NCBI GenBank assembly: GCA_016720345.1
Contig: JADKKV010000005.1
Location: forward strand, 372,001 to 436,000
Reading direction: 5' to 3'
DNA: 64,000 nucleotides
Source: Thermomonas sp.
GTDB lineage: Bacteria; Pseudomonadota; Gammaproteobacteria; Xanthomonadales; Xanthomonadaceae
The notes beneath the pieces were generated by a model, which saw only the letters and a program-made list of their open reading frames with translations, searched no databases and had not been told where the DNA came from. A program made the position numbers and the translations under genes. Below are positions 1-10,955 of the stretch, piece after piece (positions within the stretch are counted from its first letter, which is position 1; each line of letters begins with the position of its first letter).

Positions 1-1316
1 ATGCCGACCGCATCCGCCGCTGCCTGGACCTGTGGCTGGAGGCTGCCGAATCCATGGCCGATGCGGTGGCGGACGCCGAAGGCCTGGATGGACTGGACGT
101 CAGCAGCGGCGACGACGAGCTGGTGGCGGATTCCGGCATCGACGCCAAGGGCGAGGACACCCCGGTCGTCAAGTTCGTCAACAAGGCGCTGGTGGATGCA
201 ATCCGCAAGGGCGCGTCCGACATCCACTTCGAACCCTACGAAACCGAATACCGGGTGCGCTTCCGCATCGACGGCATCCTGAAGACGGCCAAGAAGGTCC
301 CGGTCAAGCTGCATGCGCGCATCGCCGCCCGCCTGAAGGTGATGTCGCAGCTGGACATCGCCGAGAAGCGCATCCCGCAGGACGGCCGCATCAAGCTCAA
401 CCTGTCCAAGACCAAGCAGATCGACTTCCGCGTCAGTACCCTGCCCACCCTGTTCGGGGAGAAGGTGGTGCTGCGCATCCTGGACGGCAGCGCCGCCAAG
501 CTTGGCATCGAGAAGCTGGGCTACGAGCCGGACCAGCAGAAGCTGTTCGTGGATGCGGTGCAGAAGCCCTACGGCATGGTGTTGGTCACCGGACCCACCG
601 GTTCCGGCAAGACCGTGTCCCTGTACACCGCGCTCAACATCCTCAATGACGAGCAACGCAACATCAGCACGGTCGAGGATCCGGTCGAAATCCGCGTGCC
701 CGGCATCAACCAGGTGCAGATGAACGCCAAGCGCGGCATGACCTTCGCCGCCGCCCTGCGCAGCTTCCTGCGCCAGGACCCGGACGTGCTGATGGTCGGC
801 GAGATCCGCGACCTGGAAACCGCGGAGATCGCGATCAAGGCCGCGCAGACCGGCCACATGGTGCTGAGCACCCTGCACACCAACGACGCCCCGCAGACCG
901 TGGCGCGCCTGATGAACATGGGGGTGGCCCCCTACAACATCACCAGTTCGGTCAGCCTGATCATCGCCCAGCGCCTGGCGCGCCGCCTGCACGACTGCAA
1001 GCGCGCGGTGCACCTGCCCGAGCACGCGCTGCTGGCGGAAGGCTACACCGCCGACGAGGTGCACGCCGGGATCACCACCTTCGAGGCGGTGGGCTGCGAG
1101 GACTGTACCGAGGGCTACAAGGGCCGGGTCGGCATCTACCAGGTGATGCCGATGACCGAGGCGATCCAGCAAATCGTGCTGGCCGGTGGTAATGTCCAGC
1201 AAATCACCGACGCGGCGCTGGGGAGCGGCGTCCGCGACCTGCGCCGTTCGGCGTTGGACAAGGTGAAATCGGGCGTCACCAGCCTGATCGAGATCAACCG
1301 CGTCACCAAGGATTAA
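1..1316 (+). CDS. pilB: Type IV pilus extension ATPase PilB (5' end off window)
   Basis: PilB is the hexameric ATPase that powers pilin polymerisation at the inner-membrane platform. The frame is open from base 3, so the start lies upstream; 437 residues are visible against about 570-580 for the family, so the N-terminal domain is missing. Visible are Walker A GPTGSGKT (bases 591-614), a Walker B stretch ending VGEIRD and the His box STLHTND. The C-terminal zinc site is atypical: RLHDCK has one Cys where two are usual, followed by a normal CEDC. The gene is 4 bases from pilC and heads pilB-pilC-pilD. GspE at 56300-58030 is the paralogue for secretion; the direct pilC/pilD linkage supports PilB here. 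Confidence 0.96.
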   Translation, partial: ADRIRRCLDLWLEAAESMADAVADAEGLDGLDVSSGDDELVADSGIDAKGEDTPVVKFVNKALVDAIRKGASDIHFEPYETEYRVRFRIDGILKTAKKVPVKLHARIAARLKVMSQLDIAEKRIPQDGRIKLNLSKTKQIDFRVSTLPTLFGEKVVLRILDGSAAKLGIEKLGYEPDQQKLFVDAVQKPYGMVLVTGPTGSGKTVSLYTALNILNDEQRNISTVEDPVEIRVPGINQVQMNAKRGMTFAAALRSFLRQDPDVLMVGEIRDLETAEIAIKAAQTGHMVLSTLHTNDAPQTVARLMNMGVAPYNITSSVSLIIAQRLARRLHDCKRAVHLPEHALLAEGYTADEVHAGITTFEAVGCEDCTEGYKGRVGIYQVMPMTEAIQQIVLAGGNVQQITDAALGSGVRDLRRSALDKVKSGVTSLIEINRVTKD

Positions 1317-1320
1317 CGCC

Positions 1321-2589
1321 ATGTCCGCGAGCCGCGCCGCCGCCAAGCCCACCGCCAGCAAGACCGCCGCCGCCCGCCTGCCGCCGATGCAGGAGTTCGT
1401 GTGGGAGGGCCGCGACAAGCGCGGCGTGGTCATGAAAGGCGAGCAGCTGGCGAAGAACGTCAACCAGCTGCGCGCCGAGCTGCGCAGGCAGGGCATCAAC
1501 CCGACCGTGGTCAAGGCCAAGGGCAAGCCGCTGTTTGGCGGTGGTGCGAAGCGCATCAAGCCCCGCGACGTCGCCGTGTTCAGCCGCCAGCTGGCGACCA
1601 TGATGAAGTCCGGCGTACCGATCGTGAACGCCCTGGAGATCATCGCCGGCGGCAACAAGAACCCGGCGATGAAGACGATGGTCAATGGCCTGAAGACGGA
1701 TATCGAAGGCGGCGCCTCGATCTACGAGGCGATGGGCAAGCACCCGGTGCAGTTCGACGAGCTCTACCGCAACCTGGTGCGCGCCGGCGAGTCCAGCGGC
1801 GTGCTGGAGACCGTGCTGGAGACCATTGCCAACTACAAGGAAAACATCGAGTCGATCAAGGGCAAGATCAAGAAGGCCCTGTTCTACCCGGCCACGGTGA
1901 TCGCGGTGGCGATCATGGTCTGCGCGGTCCTGCTGATCTTCGTGGTGCCGACCTTCAAGGAAACCTTCGTCAGCTTCGGCGCCGACCTGCCCGCATTCAC
2001 CGCTTTCGTCTTCGGAATCTCGGATCAGGTCGTGAAGTGGTGGTGGCTGATTGCCATCCTGACGTTCGCCGCAGTGGCGGCTTTTATCTTCGTCTACAAG
2101 CGCTCCGTGCCGCTGCAGCACTTCGTGGACCGGATGATGTTGAAGATCCCGATCATCGGCAATGTGTTGAACAATTCCGCGATCGCGCGTTTCTCCCGTA
2201 CCTTGGCGGTGACGTTCAAGGCGGGCGTGCCCTTGGTCGAGGCACTGGACAGCGTCGCCGGCGCCACCGGCAACACCGTCTACGAGCACGCCGTCATGCG
2301 AATGAAGAACGACGTGGCGGTGGGCTATCCGGTCAACGTGGCGATGAAGCAGGTCAACCTGTTCCCGCACATGGTGGTGCAGATGACCGCGATCGGCGAG
2401 GAAGCCGGCGCGCTGGACACCATGCTGTTCAAGGTGGCCGAGTTCTACGAGGAAGAAGTCAAGAACGCAGTGGACGCGCTGTCCAGCCTGATCGAACCGA
2501 TGGTGATGGTGGTCATCGGCGGCATGGTGGGCTCGATCGTGATCGCGATGTACCTGCCGATCTTCAAGCTCGCCATGACCGTGATGTAA
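1321..2589 (+). CDS. pilC: Type IV pilus inner-membrane platform protein PilC
   Basis: PilC is the polytopic platform protein that couples the PilB/PilT ATPases to the growing pilus. At 422 aa it has the usual length, with two T2SSF repeats. The first contains VFSRQLATMMKSG near residue 90 and the second contains ARFSRTLAVTFKAGVPL near residue 290. Hydrophobic segments lie near residues 190-212, 240-260 and at the C-terminus (MVGSIVIAMYLPIF). The ATG at 1321 follows the pilB stop by 4 bases, so translation is probably coupled. The N-terminal 20 residues are Ala/Lys-rich and are probably a short cytoplasmic extension. Confidence 0.97.
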   Translation: MSASRAAAKPTASKTAAARLPPMQEFVWEGRDKRGVVMKGEQLAKNVNQLRAELRRQGINPTVVKAKGKPLFGGGAKRIKPRDVAVFSRQLATMMKSGVPIVNALEIIAGGNKNPAMKTMVNGLKTDIEGGASIYEAMGKHPVQFDELYRNLVRAGESSGVLETVLETIANYKENIESIKGKIKKALFYPATVIAVAIMVCAVLLIFVVPTFKETFVSFGADLPAFTAFVFGISDQVVKWWWLIAILTFAAVAAFIFVYKRSVPLQHFVDRMMLKIPIIGNVLNNSAIARFSRTLAVTFKAGVPLVEALDSVAGATGNTVYEHAVMRMKNDVAVGYPVNVAMKQVNLFPHMVVQMTAIGEEAGALDTMLFKVAEFYEEEVKNAVDALSSLIEPMVMVVIGGMVGSIVIAMYLPIFKLAMTVM

Positions 2590-2604
2590 GGGCAGCGGCA
2601 GCGG

Positions 2605-3468
2605 ATGGCATTCCTCGATGCACACCCCGGCCTCGGCTACCCGGCCGCGGCCGGACTGGGCCTGCTGGTCGGCAGCTTCCTCAACGTGGTGATCCTGCGC
2701 CTGCCGCGGCGACTCGAGTGGCAGTGGAAGCGGGATGCGCGCGAGATCCTGGAGGAGCCGGAACTGTACGACCCGCCGCCGCCCGGGATCGTGGTGGAGC
2801 GCTCGCATTGCCCGCATTGCGGCCACCAGTTGGGCTGGTACGAGAACATCCCGCTGCTGAGCTGGCTGGCGCTGCGCGGCAAGTGCCGCAGTTGCAAGGC
2901 CCCGATCTCGTTCCAGTACCCGCTGGTCGAACTGCTGACCGCGCTGCTGTTCCTGGCGTGCGTGTGGCGGTTCGGCTTCGGCTGGAAGGGCTTTGGTGCG
3001 ATGTTGCTCACCAGCTTCCTGGTGGCGATGTCGGGCATCGACCTGCGCACCCGGCTGCTGCCCGACCAGCTCACCCTGCCGTTGATGTGGCTGGGGTTCG
3101 TGGCCTCGATCGAGAACCTCTACGTCGGCCAGAAGTCCGCCCTGCTGGGCGCGATGGCCGGCTACCTGAGCCTGTGGTCGGTGTACTGGCTGTTCAAGCA
3201 GCTGACCGGCAAGGAGGGCATGGGCCACGGCGACTTCAAGCTGCTGGCGGCGCTGGGCGCCTGGACCGGCCTGGCCGGGGTGTTGCCGACGGTGCTGATC
3301 TCGTCGCTGGTCGGCGCGGTGGTCGGCTCGATCTGGCTGCTGGCGCAGGGCAAGGACAAGGCCACCCCGATCCCGTTCGGCCCGTACCTGGCCATCGCCG
3401 GCTGGATCAGCTTCTTCTGGGGCAAGGACCTGATGGGCTGGTACATGCGGATTGCGGGGCTGGCCTGA
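2605..3468 (+). CDS. pilD: Prepilin peptidase / N-methyltransferase PilD
   Basis: This bifunctional inner-membrane aspartyl protease cleaves the leader of type IV prepilins and type II pseudopilins and N-methylates the new Phe1. The protein is 287 aa. The cytoplasmic zinc loop has four cysteines (about C69, C72, C94, C97: HCPHC and CRSC). The two catalytic aspartates are in GIDLRTRLLPD (about D146) and GHGDFK (about D210), with several membrane helices around them. It lies 15 bases after pilC. No other prepilin peptidase is visible, so it is the likely processor of GspG-K at 52164-54991; in Xanthomonas the equivalent protein is called XpsO. Confidence 0.97.
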   Translation: MAFLDAHPGLGYPAAAGLGLLVGSFLNVVILRLPRRLEWQWKRDAREILEEPELYDPPPPGIVVERSHCPHCGHQLGWYENIPLLSWLALRGKCRSCKAPISFQYPLVELLTALLFLACVWRFGFGWKGFGAMLLTSFLVAMSGIDLRTRLLPDQLTLPLMWLGFVASIENLYVGQKSALLGAMAGYLSLWSVYWLFKQLTGKEGMGHGDFKLLAALGAWTGLAGVLPTVLISSLVGAVVGSIWLLAQGKDKATPIPFGPYLAIAGWISFFWGKDLMGWYMRIAGLA

Positions 3469-3469
3469 C

Positions 3470-3565
3470 GTAGGAGCGGAAAAGGGGCCAGAGTGAATTT
3501 TGCGCCGACAAGATGCGATCTGAGCGAGATGCCTAGCCGCAAAACTTCACTCTGGCCCCTTTTCC
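3470..3565. repeat. MITE-like inverted repeat next to a half REP
   Basis: A long imperfect palindrome lies between pilD and coaE. The left arm is 3478-3504 and the right arm 3538-3565. The core is AAAAGGGGCCAGAGTGAA followed by TTTTGCG, and the right arm is its reverse complement with one extra base. The arms are separated by 33 bases. Immediately upstream, 3470-3479 reads GTAGGAGCGG, identical to the head of the REP copies at 4193-4256 and 4537-4600. The structure looks like one repeat inserted into or beside another. No open frame lies inside it. It could also fold as a strong hairpin in pilD mRNA. Confidence 0.8.
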
Positions 3566-3578
3566 CGAGCCCGCGTCC

Positions 3579-4196
3579 ATGAGCGACTACGTCATCGGCC
3601 TCACCGGCGGCATCGCCTCCGGCAAGAGCGCGGTCAGCCAGCGCTTCGAGGCGCTGGGCATCGTGGTGGCCGATGCCGACGTGGCGGCCCGTGACGCGGT
3701 GGCGATCGGCAGCGAGGGCCTGGCCGACGTGGTCGACATGTTCGGCACAGGCGTGCTGGCCGCGGACGGCAGCCTGGATCGCCCGGCGATGCGCCGGCGC
3801 GTGTTCGCCGAGCCGGACGCGCGCAAGCGGCTGGAGGGGATCATCCACCCGCGCGTGCGCGAATTGCTGCGCGCCGCCTGCATGCGCGCGGTTGGACCGT
3901 ACACGATCGCCGCGGTGCCGCTGTTGGCCGAGGGCGGTGGCCGACGTGCCTATCCGTGGCTGCAGCGGATCGCGGTGGTCGACGTGCCGGAATCCGCGCA
4001 ACTGCAGCGGTTGCTGCAACGCGACGGCATCGACGAGGTCCTGGCGCGGCGAATGATCGCGGCGCAGGCCAGCCGCCAGCAACGGCTGGCAGTCGCCGAC
4101 GACGTGCTGGTCAACGACGGCACGCTGGAGGCGCTGGACGGACAGGTCGCGGCGCTGGATCGGCTGTACCGGAACCTTGCTGCGGCGTCCCGGTAG
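3579..4196 (+). CDS. coaE: Dephospho-CoA kinase
   Basis: CoaE phosphorylates the 3'-OH of dephospho-CoA, the last step of coenzyme A synthesis in the cytoplasm. The protein is 205 aa, the normal size. The P-loop is GGIASGKS (residues 10-17), followed by DADVAARDAV and the HPRVRE segment typical of the family. In Xanthomonadaceae coaE commonly follows pilD, as here, although a palindromic repeat (3470-3565) separates them. The TAG stop codon at 4194-4196 is part of the GTAG head of the REP palindrome at 4193-4256. The extreme C-terminus was therefore defined, or redefined, by that repeat. Confidence 0.97.
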   Translation: MSDYVIGLTGGIASGKSAVSQRFEALGIVVADADVAARDAVAIGSEGLADVVDMFGTGVLAADGSLDRPAMRRRVFAEPDARKRLEGIIHPRVRELLRAACMRAVGPYTIAAVPLLAEGGGRRAYPWLQRIAVVDVPESAQLQRLLQRDGIDEVLARRMIAAQASRQQRLAVADDVLVNDGTLEALDGQVAALDRLYRNLAAASR

Positions 4197-4256
4197 GCGC
4201 GGCCCATGGCCGCGATGCTTCCAGGCCGGCGCATCGCGGCCATGGGCCGCGCCTAC
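4193..4256. repeat. GTAG-type REP pair (BIME) between convergent genes
   Basis: Two inverted copies of a REP unit: left arm 4193-4218 and right arm 4231-4256, with a 12-base loop. Each begins GTAGG and contains the small palindrome GCGGCC-CAT-GGCCGC, then GATGC. The GTAG head and stem-loop match what is described for SMAG/REP elements mobilised by RAYT-type TnpA proteins. The TAG in each head serves as the stop codon of a flanking gene: coaE on + (4194-4196) and the Nudix-ThiE gene on - (4253-4255). The element may also act as a bidirectional terminator. Confidence 0.92.
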
Positions 4257-5245
4257 AAGAGGCCCCACAATCCCCGAATCGCAGCGATGCCCTGCCCGCC
4301 GTGCCTACGCGCGATGCCGATGTCCCCGGGATCCAGCCCGCCAATCGCATAGATCGGCAGCGAGACCCGCTCGCGGAGCGCGGCGAAGGCATCCCAGCCG
4401 ATACCTGGCGCCCCGGGATGCGAGGCGGTGGGCAGGACCGGACCCAGCACGACGAAGTCGCAGCCCAGTGCCTGCGCACGCAGCAGGTCGTCGATGTCGT
4501 GGCAGGAAGCAGCGAGCGGGCGTGGTTCCTGTCCCGGCAGGAGCGGCCCATGGCCGCGATGCTCCGCGCCAGGAGCATCGCGGCCATGGGCCGCTCCTAC
4601 AAACTGCTGCAGTTGGGCAGCACGCAGGTGAAGCCCCGCGCCAAGCCGTTCGGCCAATCCGGCATTGCCATTGACCAACACCTCGGCCCCTGCCTCGCGG
4701 CAAAGGCGTGCGGCGTGTCCGGCCAGCCGCTCCCAGCGCGCTGCATCCAGGCCAGGTGCGCGCAACTGCACGCGGTCAACGCCATGCGTCAATGCGGCCG
4801 CCAGCCCCGCCATCCACGCGCTGTCGTCATCGCCGGGCGCAGGCGTGGTCAGGTAGCGGTCCGGCTGGGTCAGCGCGGCCACCACCGGCCGGTCCGCAGG
4901 CGGCATCGGGTAGCTGGCCAGCTTGGCAGGCGGTACCCAGGCCAGCGCCTGGCCATCCAGCCCCTTCGGGACGCCACGGACGTCGACGCGGCGCACGTCC
5001 AGCACCAGCCGCTTGTCCGGATACTGTTGCGGCACGCGGATCAGCGCCTCGCCGGCGCGGGCCTCGATGCCGAGCTCCTCGCGAAGTTCGCGGACCAGTG
5101 CGGCCTCGGGCGATTCGCCCGGCTCGACCTTGCCGCCCGGGAATTCCCACAGGCCGGCAAGGTCGCGGCACTCGGTGCGCCGCGCCAGCAGGATGCGGCC
5201 ACGGGCATCGCGAATGACGCCGGCGACGACGTGAATCTGGTTCAT
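4253..5245 (-). CDS. Nudix hydrolase - thiamine phosphate synthase-like fusion with in-frame REP insertion
   Basis: A two-domain protein of 330 aa. The N-terminal half is a MutT-like Nudix hydrolase with a complete Nudix box: GKVEPGE, then seven residues, then RELREELG. The C-terminal half resembles ThiE ([34 protein letters not shown]). This fusion is known in Xanthomonadaceae and is usually annotated 'Nudix family hydrolase'; whether the ThiE half is active is unproven. The start chosen is MNQIHVVAG at 5245, where homology begins; a longer frame upstream is only a shadow of secA. About 22 residues (around GAAHGRDAP to GHGPLLPG) are the translation of a REP palindrome at 4537-4600, inserted in frame between the HLRAAQL and ASCHD segments. 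The stop lies in another REP copy. Confidence 0.9.
   Translation of the reverse strand: MNQIHVVAGVIRDARGRILLARRTECRDLAGLWEFPGGKVEPGESPEAALVRELREELGIEARAGEALIRVPQQYPDKRLVLDVRRVDVRGVPKGLDGQALAWVPPAKLASYPMPPADRPVVAALTQPDRYLTTPAPGDDDSAWMAGLAAALTHGVDRVQLRAPGLDAARWERLAGHAARLCREAGAEVLVNGNAGLAERLGAGLHLRAAQLQQFVGAAHGRDAPGAEHRGHGPLLPGQEPRPLAASCHDIDDLLRAQALGCDFVVLGPVLPTASHPGAPGIGWDAFAALRERVSLPIYAIGGLDPGDIGIARRHGGQGIAAIRGLWGLL
4537..4600. repeat. REP pair inserted in frame inside the Nudix-ThiE gene
   Basis: A second copy of the REP pair seen at 4193-4256. The left arm is 4537-4565 and the right arm 4572-4600. The right end keeps the GTAG head; the left end reads GCAG. The body GCGGCCCATGGCCGC is identical in both copies, and the arms extend through GATGCTCC. 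It lies within coding sequence, and the frame stays open through both arms, adding roughly 22 residues rich in Gly, His and Arg to the ThiE-like domain. Confidence 0.92.
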
Positions 5246-5288
5246 CGCCACGGGCAGGAAGGGTACGGCCTGGAAAAGGGGCAGCCTG

Positions 5289-8021
<2,733 letters not shown>

Positions 8022-8095
8022 GGGGCGGGGTCATCCGTGGCGGGATGCGCGCCCGAAATCGGGGATTCGCGGCGGCATCATGGTCTGGGCACAAC

Positions 8096-8118
8096 AAAAA
8101 CGGGCGCCGGGCGCCCGT
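8096..8118 (-). terminator. Rho-independent terminator of the M23 peptidase gene
   Basis: Read on the minus strand, a perfect 9-bp stem ACGGGCGCC/GGCGCCCGT with a one-base loop is followed by TTTTTGTT. It lies 65 bases after the M23 peptidase stop and 79 bases before the secA start. Confidence 0.85.
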
Positions 8119-8182
8119 TCGGGAGTCGGATAGTGTAACTGGAGGCAGCTTGCGGGGTTTGCAAGCCGCGTCCGCGGCGATG

Positions 8183-9139
8183 TCAGCCGCGATCCGGTCC
8201 GTGCCGTGCCAGCGCGTCGTTGTGGCCCAGGAACTTGCGCGGATTGACCACGGCGCCGTCCTGCCAGACTTCGAAGTGCACATGGGCGCCGGTGGAGCGC
8301 CCGGTGGAGCCGGCCCGGGCGATCTGCTGGCCGCTGCGGACCAGGTCGCCGACGCTGCGATCCAGCGCCGAGTTGTGCGCGTAGCGGGTCACGTAGCCGT
8401 TGCCGTGGTCGATCTCGATCACGTTGCCGTAGCCGGAACGGACGCCGGAGTAGCTGACCACGCCATCGGCCACCGCCAGCACCGGGTCGCCGACGTCGGC
8501 CTCGAAATCGATGCCCTTGTGGAACTGGCGGCCGCCGCCGAACGGGTCGGCGCGGCCACCGAAGCCGGAGGTGATGTAGCTGTTGGCGATCGGGTCGCGC
8601 GACGGCAGCGCGCTGCGGTCCAGCTGGCGGTTGAACAGCAGCGCTTCCAGCACCGACAGCTGGGTGTCGGCATCGCCGAACTGGTGCTCGAGCAGGGCGA
8701 TGCTGCGGCGCAGTTCGGCCGGCGGCATGTCACGGGCGCGCCCGGAACCACCCTGGCCCACCGGTTGGTCGAACTCGAATTCGCCATCCTGCAGCTGGCC
8801 GGCCCGGGTCAGGCGCGCGCCCAGCGCGTTCAGCCGGTTGGCCTGGGCCTGCAGCTCGGACAGGCGCGCGGCGAGCGCGTTGACCTCGTGCTGGGCTTCG
8901 CGCCGGACCTTGTCCAGCTCGGCCTGGCGGCCGGCATCGGCGGCCTGCAGCGCTTCCACCTCGGCCATCCCGACCACGCTGCGGCCACCGGCCCCCAGCA
9001 GCACGCCCACCGCCAGGACCGCGCCAACGGCCGCCAGCGGGCGGCGCAGTGCGTGGAAGCGGAGCCTGTAGGCCAGCGCGACAAGCCGCTGGCGGGTATC
9101 GTGGATGGAATTCCGGCGTTGCTGGTTTGTTTCGGTCAT
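8183..9139 (-). CDS. M23-family murein endopeptidase, membrane-anchored
   Basis: A probable cell-wall endopeptidase of 318 aa. A transmembrane segment lies near residues 36-52 (LAAVGAVLAVGVLLGAG). A coiled coil rich in Ala, Glu and Leu follows at about residues 60-115, then a C-terminal LytM/M23 domain. Zinc ligands are visible in HKGIDFEAD (H and D) and HVHFEVW (HxH), so the domain looks catalytically intact, unlike EnvC/NlpD-type activators. Xanthomonadaceae commonly carry this gene between secA and the DUF721 gene. Its start codon is only 5 bases from the divergent dciA-like start. The substrate is inferred from the family. Confidence 0.92.
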   Translation of the reverse strand: MTETNQQRRNSIHDTRQRLVALAYRLRFHALRRPLAAVGAVLAVGVLLGAGGRSVVGMAEVEALQAADAGRQAELDKVRREAQHEVNALAARLSELQAQANRLNALGARLTRAGQLQDGEFEFDQPVGQGGSGRARDMPPAELRRSIALLEHQFGDADTQLSVLEALLFNRQLDRSALPSRDPIANSYITSGFGGRADPFGGGRQFHKGIDFEADVGDPVLAVADGVVSYSGVRSGYGNVIEIDHGNGYVTRYAHNSALDRSVGDLVRSGQQIARAGSTGRSTGAHVHFEVWQDGAVVNPRKFLGHNDALARHGPDRG

Positions 9140-9144
9140 TGCCT

Positions 9145-9663
9145 ATGCCTGGTTCGCGATCCACGCCCCCGAATGCGGGGACCAAGGGTTCCACGGGGCC
9201 CCGCGCCGCGCTGGATGCGCTGTTCGCGGAGGCCACCGGGAATCCGTTGCGCCGTGCCTTGTGGCTCGATGCAGTGGACCAGTTGTTGCGCCCCTGCCTG
9301 CCGCCGGGGGTGGCCGCACACGCGCGGCTGGCGAATGTGCGGGGCGACAGGCTTGTATTCGTCGTCGATGCGCCGGTCTGGCACGCCAAATTGCGGCTGG
9401 CCACCCCGGAGCTGGTCGACGCCGCCCGATCCGTCGGGCTCGATGTGGCGGGGTTGAGCGTCAAGACGACCCTGCAACCGGTGCGACCACTACCGCCGGC
9501 CACGCGCACCGCACCACCGATGTCGGCGGCCGGCCAATCGCAATTGGAGGCTGCCCTGGCATTGCTGCGGTCTGATGCGCTGGACAGCGCCGGGGGAGAC
9601 CGCACGACCGGGAGGCGGCGGACACGCAAAGTGCCCACTGAACCGGCCAGCGGGGCATCCTAA
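9145..9663 (+). CDS. DciA-like DUF721 protein (probable replicative helicase loader)
   Basis: A 172-aa protein with a DUF721 domain at about residues 15-110 (PLRRALWLDAVDQLLRPCLP, GDRLVFVVDAPVWHAKL). It is followed by a Pro/Thr/Arg-rich tail that is probably disordered. DUF721 proteins of the DciA family assist loading of DnaB where DnaC is absent; this role is inferred from the family. The start chosen is ATG 9145, which puts 5 bases between it and the divergent M23 gene. An upstream ATG at 9049 in the same frame would overlap that gene by 91 bases and is less likely. No clear ribosome site precedes either start. It is convergent with lpxC. Confidence 0.8.
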   Translation: MPGSRSTPPNAGTKGSTGPRAALDALFAEATGNPLRRALWLDAVDQLLRPCLPPGVAAHARLANVRGDRLVFVVDAPVWHAKLRLATPELVDAARSVGLDVAGLSVKTTLQPVRPLPPATRTAPPMSAAGQSQLEAALALLRSDALDSAGGDRTTGRRRTRKVPTEPASGAS

Positions 9664-9818
9664 CGTCACAAGTCCGTGATTTTGTTAAATAAAGCGTAAT
9701 CTGGAAGCTGAATACGTGCGCCCGTTCACAGGGCGACGACTTGGACAGGCGGTTTGCCACAGGGGCGGGGCAAGCCCGGCTCGAGGGCAGCCCGGCGGGC
9801 GGGCGAGCCTGGCCCTGC

Positions 9819-10736
9819 TTACGAAACGGCCGGAACGGCGGCTCCGTAGAGCACCGGCGGGGTTGCCACCGGGTCGGTGAAGCGCACTTCCTCCCAGGCA
9901 CCGGCATCCGCCAGCAGCGCGCGCACCAGCGTGTTGTTGAGCGCGTGGCCCGACTTGAAGCCCTCGAAGGCACCGATGATGGCGTGCCCGGCCAGGTACA
10001 GGTCGCCGACCGCGTCCAGGATCTTGTGGCGGACGAATTCGTCGGCGTAGCGCAGGCCGTCCTCGTTCAGCACCCGGAATTCGTCGAGCACGATCGCGTT
10101 GTCCATCGACCCGCCAAGGCCAAGGTTGCGCTCGCGCATGTACTCGAGGTCGTGCATGAACCCGAACGTGCGCGCGCGGCTGACTTCGCGGATGTAGGCA
10201 TCGGTGGAGAAATCGACCTCGGCGCGCGACAGCGCGGTCGGGATCGCCGGATGGTTGAACGCGACCGTGAAACCGATGCGGAAACCGTCGTGCGGCTCGA
10301 AGCGCGCGCGCTTGTCGCCGTCGCGCACTTCCACCGGCTTGAGGATGCGGATGAAGCGCTTGGCCGCGTCCTGCTCGGCGATGCCGGCCGACTGCAGCAG
10401 GAACACGAACGGACCGGCGGAGCCGTCCATGATCGGCACTTCCGGCGCGGTCAGCTCGATGTAGGCGTTGTCGATGCCCAGTCCCGCCAGCGCCGACAGC
10501 AGGTGTTCGACGGTCTGCACCTTGGCCGGGCCGCAGGACAGGCCGGTGCAGAGCACGGTCTCGCTGACCAGGGTGGCGTTGGCCGGGATTTCGACCACCG
10601 GGTCGAGGTCGGTGCGGCGGAACACGATGCCGGTGTCCACCGGGGCCGGGCGCAGGGTCAGGAACACCTTCTCGCCGCTGTGCAGGCCCACGCCGGTGGC
10701 ACGGATCAGGTTCTTGAGGGTGCGCTGGCGCAGCAT
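9819..10736 (-). CDS. lpxC: UDP-3-O-acyl-N-acetylglucosamine deacetylase LpxC
   Basis: LpxC is the zinc deacetylase that commits UDP-acyl-GlcNAc to lipid A synthesis. At 305 aa it equals the E. coli enzyme. The start MLRQRTLKN at 10736 matches the conserved N-terminus; an ATG further upstream gives unrelated sequence. Zinc ligands are visible in [10 protein letters not shown] (His), and in the C-terminal half in GHALNN (His) and KILDAVGDL (Asp). It follows ftsZ by 219 bases, the usual end of the dcw cluster, and is convergent with the DUF721 gene. A promoter-like sequence directly precedes the ATG (10743-10771). Confidence 0.98.
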   Translation of the reverse strand: MLRQRTLKNLIRATGVGLHSGEKVFLTLRPAPVDTGIVFRRTDLDPVVEIPANATLVSETVLCTGLSCGPAKVQTVEHLLSALAGLGIDNAYIELTAPEVPIMDGSAGPFVFLLQSAGIAEQDAAKRFIRILKPVEVRDGDKRARFEPHDGFRIGFTVAFNHPAIPTALSRAEVDFSTDAYIREVSRARTFGFMHDLEYMRERNLGLGGSMDNAIVLDEFRVLNEDGLRYADEFVRHKILDAVGDLYLAGHAIIGAFEGFKSGHALNNTLVRALLADAGAWEEVRFTDPVATPPVLYGAAVPAVS

Positions 10737-10742
10737 CGCCGG

Positions 10743-10771
10743 AGAGTAGCACGCAGGCGGCTGAACCTGAA
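10743..10771 (-). promoter_or_regulatory. Candidate lpxC promoter
   Basis: On the minus strand TTCAGG (10771-10766) and TACTCT (10748-10743) are separated by 17 bases. The -10 ends 6 bases before the ATG, so a transcript from here would begin about at the start codon. No Shine-Dalgarno sequence is visible, which fits a leaderless message. The elements match the sigma-70 consensus only moderately. Confidence 0.4.
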
Positions 10772-10895
10772 CGTAAGACCGGCCTGATCCCGCGGCGAGA
10801 CATCCGGGGACGAAATGGGCCGGCCGGCGCACGCCGACCGACCTGAAGACACGCCGGGCGGGCAACCCGGCGCGTAAAGGGACATGGCGTTGTAG

Positions 10896-10930
10896 CCCCC
10901 TCCCTTCCGCCAAGGGCGGAGGGGAGGGTT
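10896..10930 (-). terminator. Purine/pyrimidine hairpin after ftsZ
   Basis: An imperfect hairpin lies between ftsZ and lpxC. CCCCTCCCTTCCGCC pairs with GGCGGAGGGGAGGG across a 3-4 base loop. It starts about 25 bases past the ftsZ stop. There is no T-run, so it may be a repeat or processing element rather than a simple terminator. Confidence 0.45.
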
Positions 10931-10955
10931 GGGGAGGGCAGGACTCCTTCCCCGG

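Noticed and set aside
1303..3228. Long open frame on the minus strand opposite pilC/pilD (641 codons)
   Set aside because: It is the antisense shadow of two clear genes in high-GC DNA; its His/Gln/Arg-rich translation has no family features.
4537..4600. The Gly/His-rich segment of the Nudix-ThiE protein as a metal-binding domain
   Set aside because: The same DNA occurs outside any gene at 4193-4256 as a palindrome, so the peptide is the translation of a repeat.
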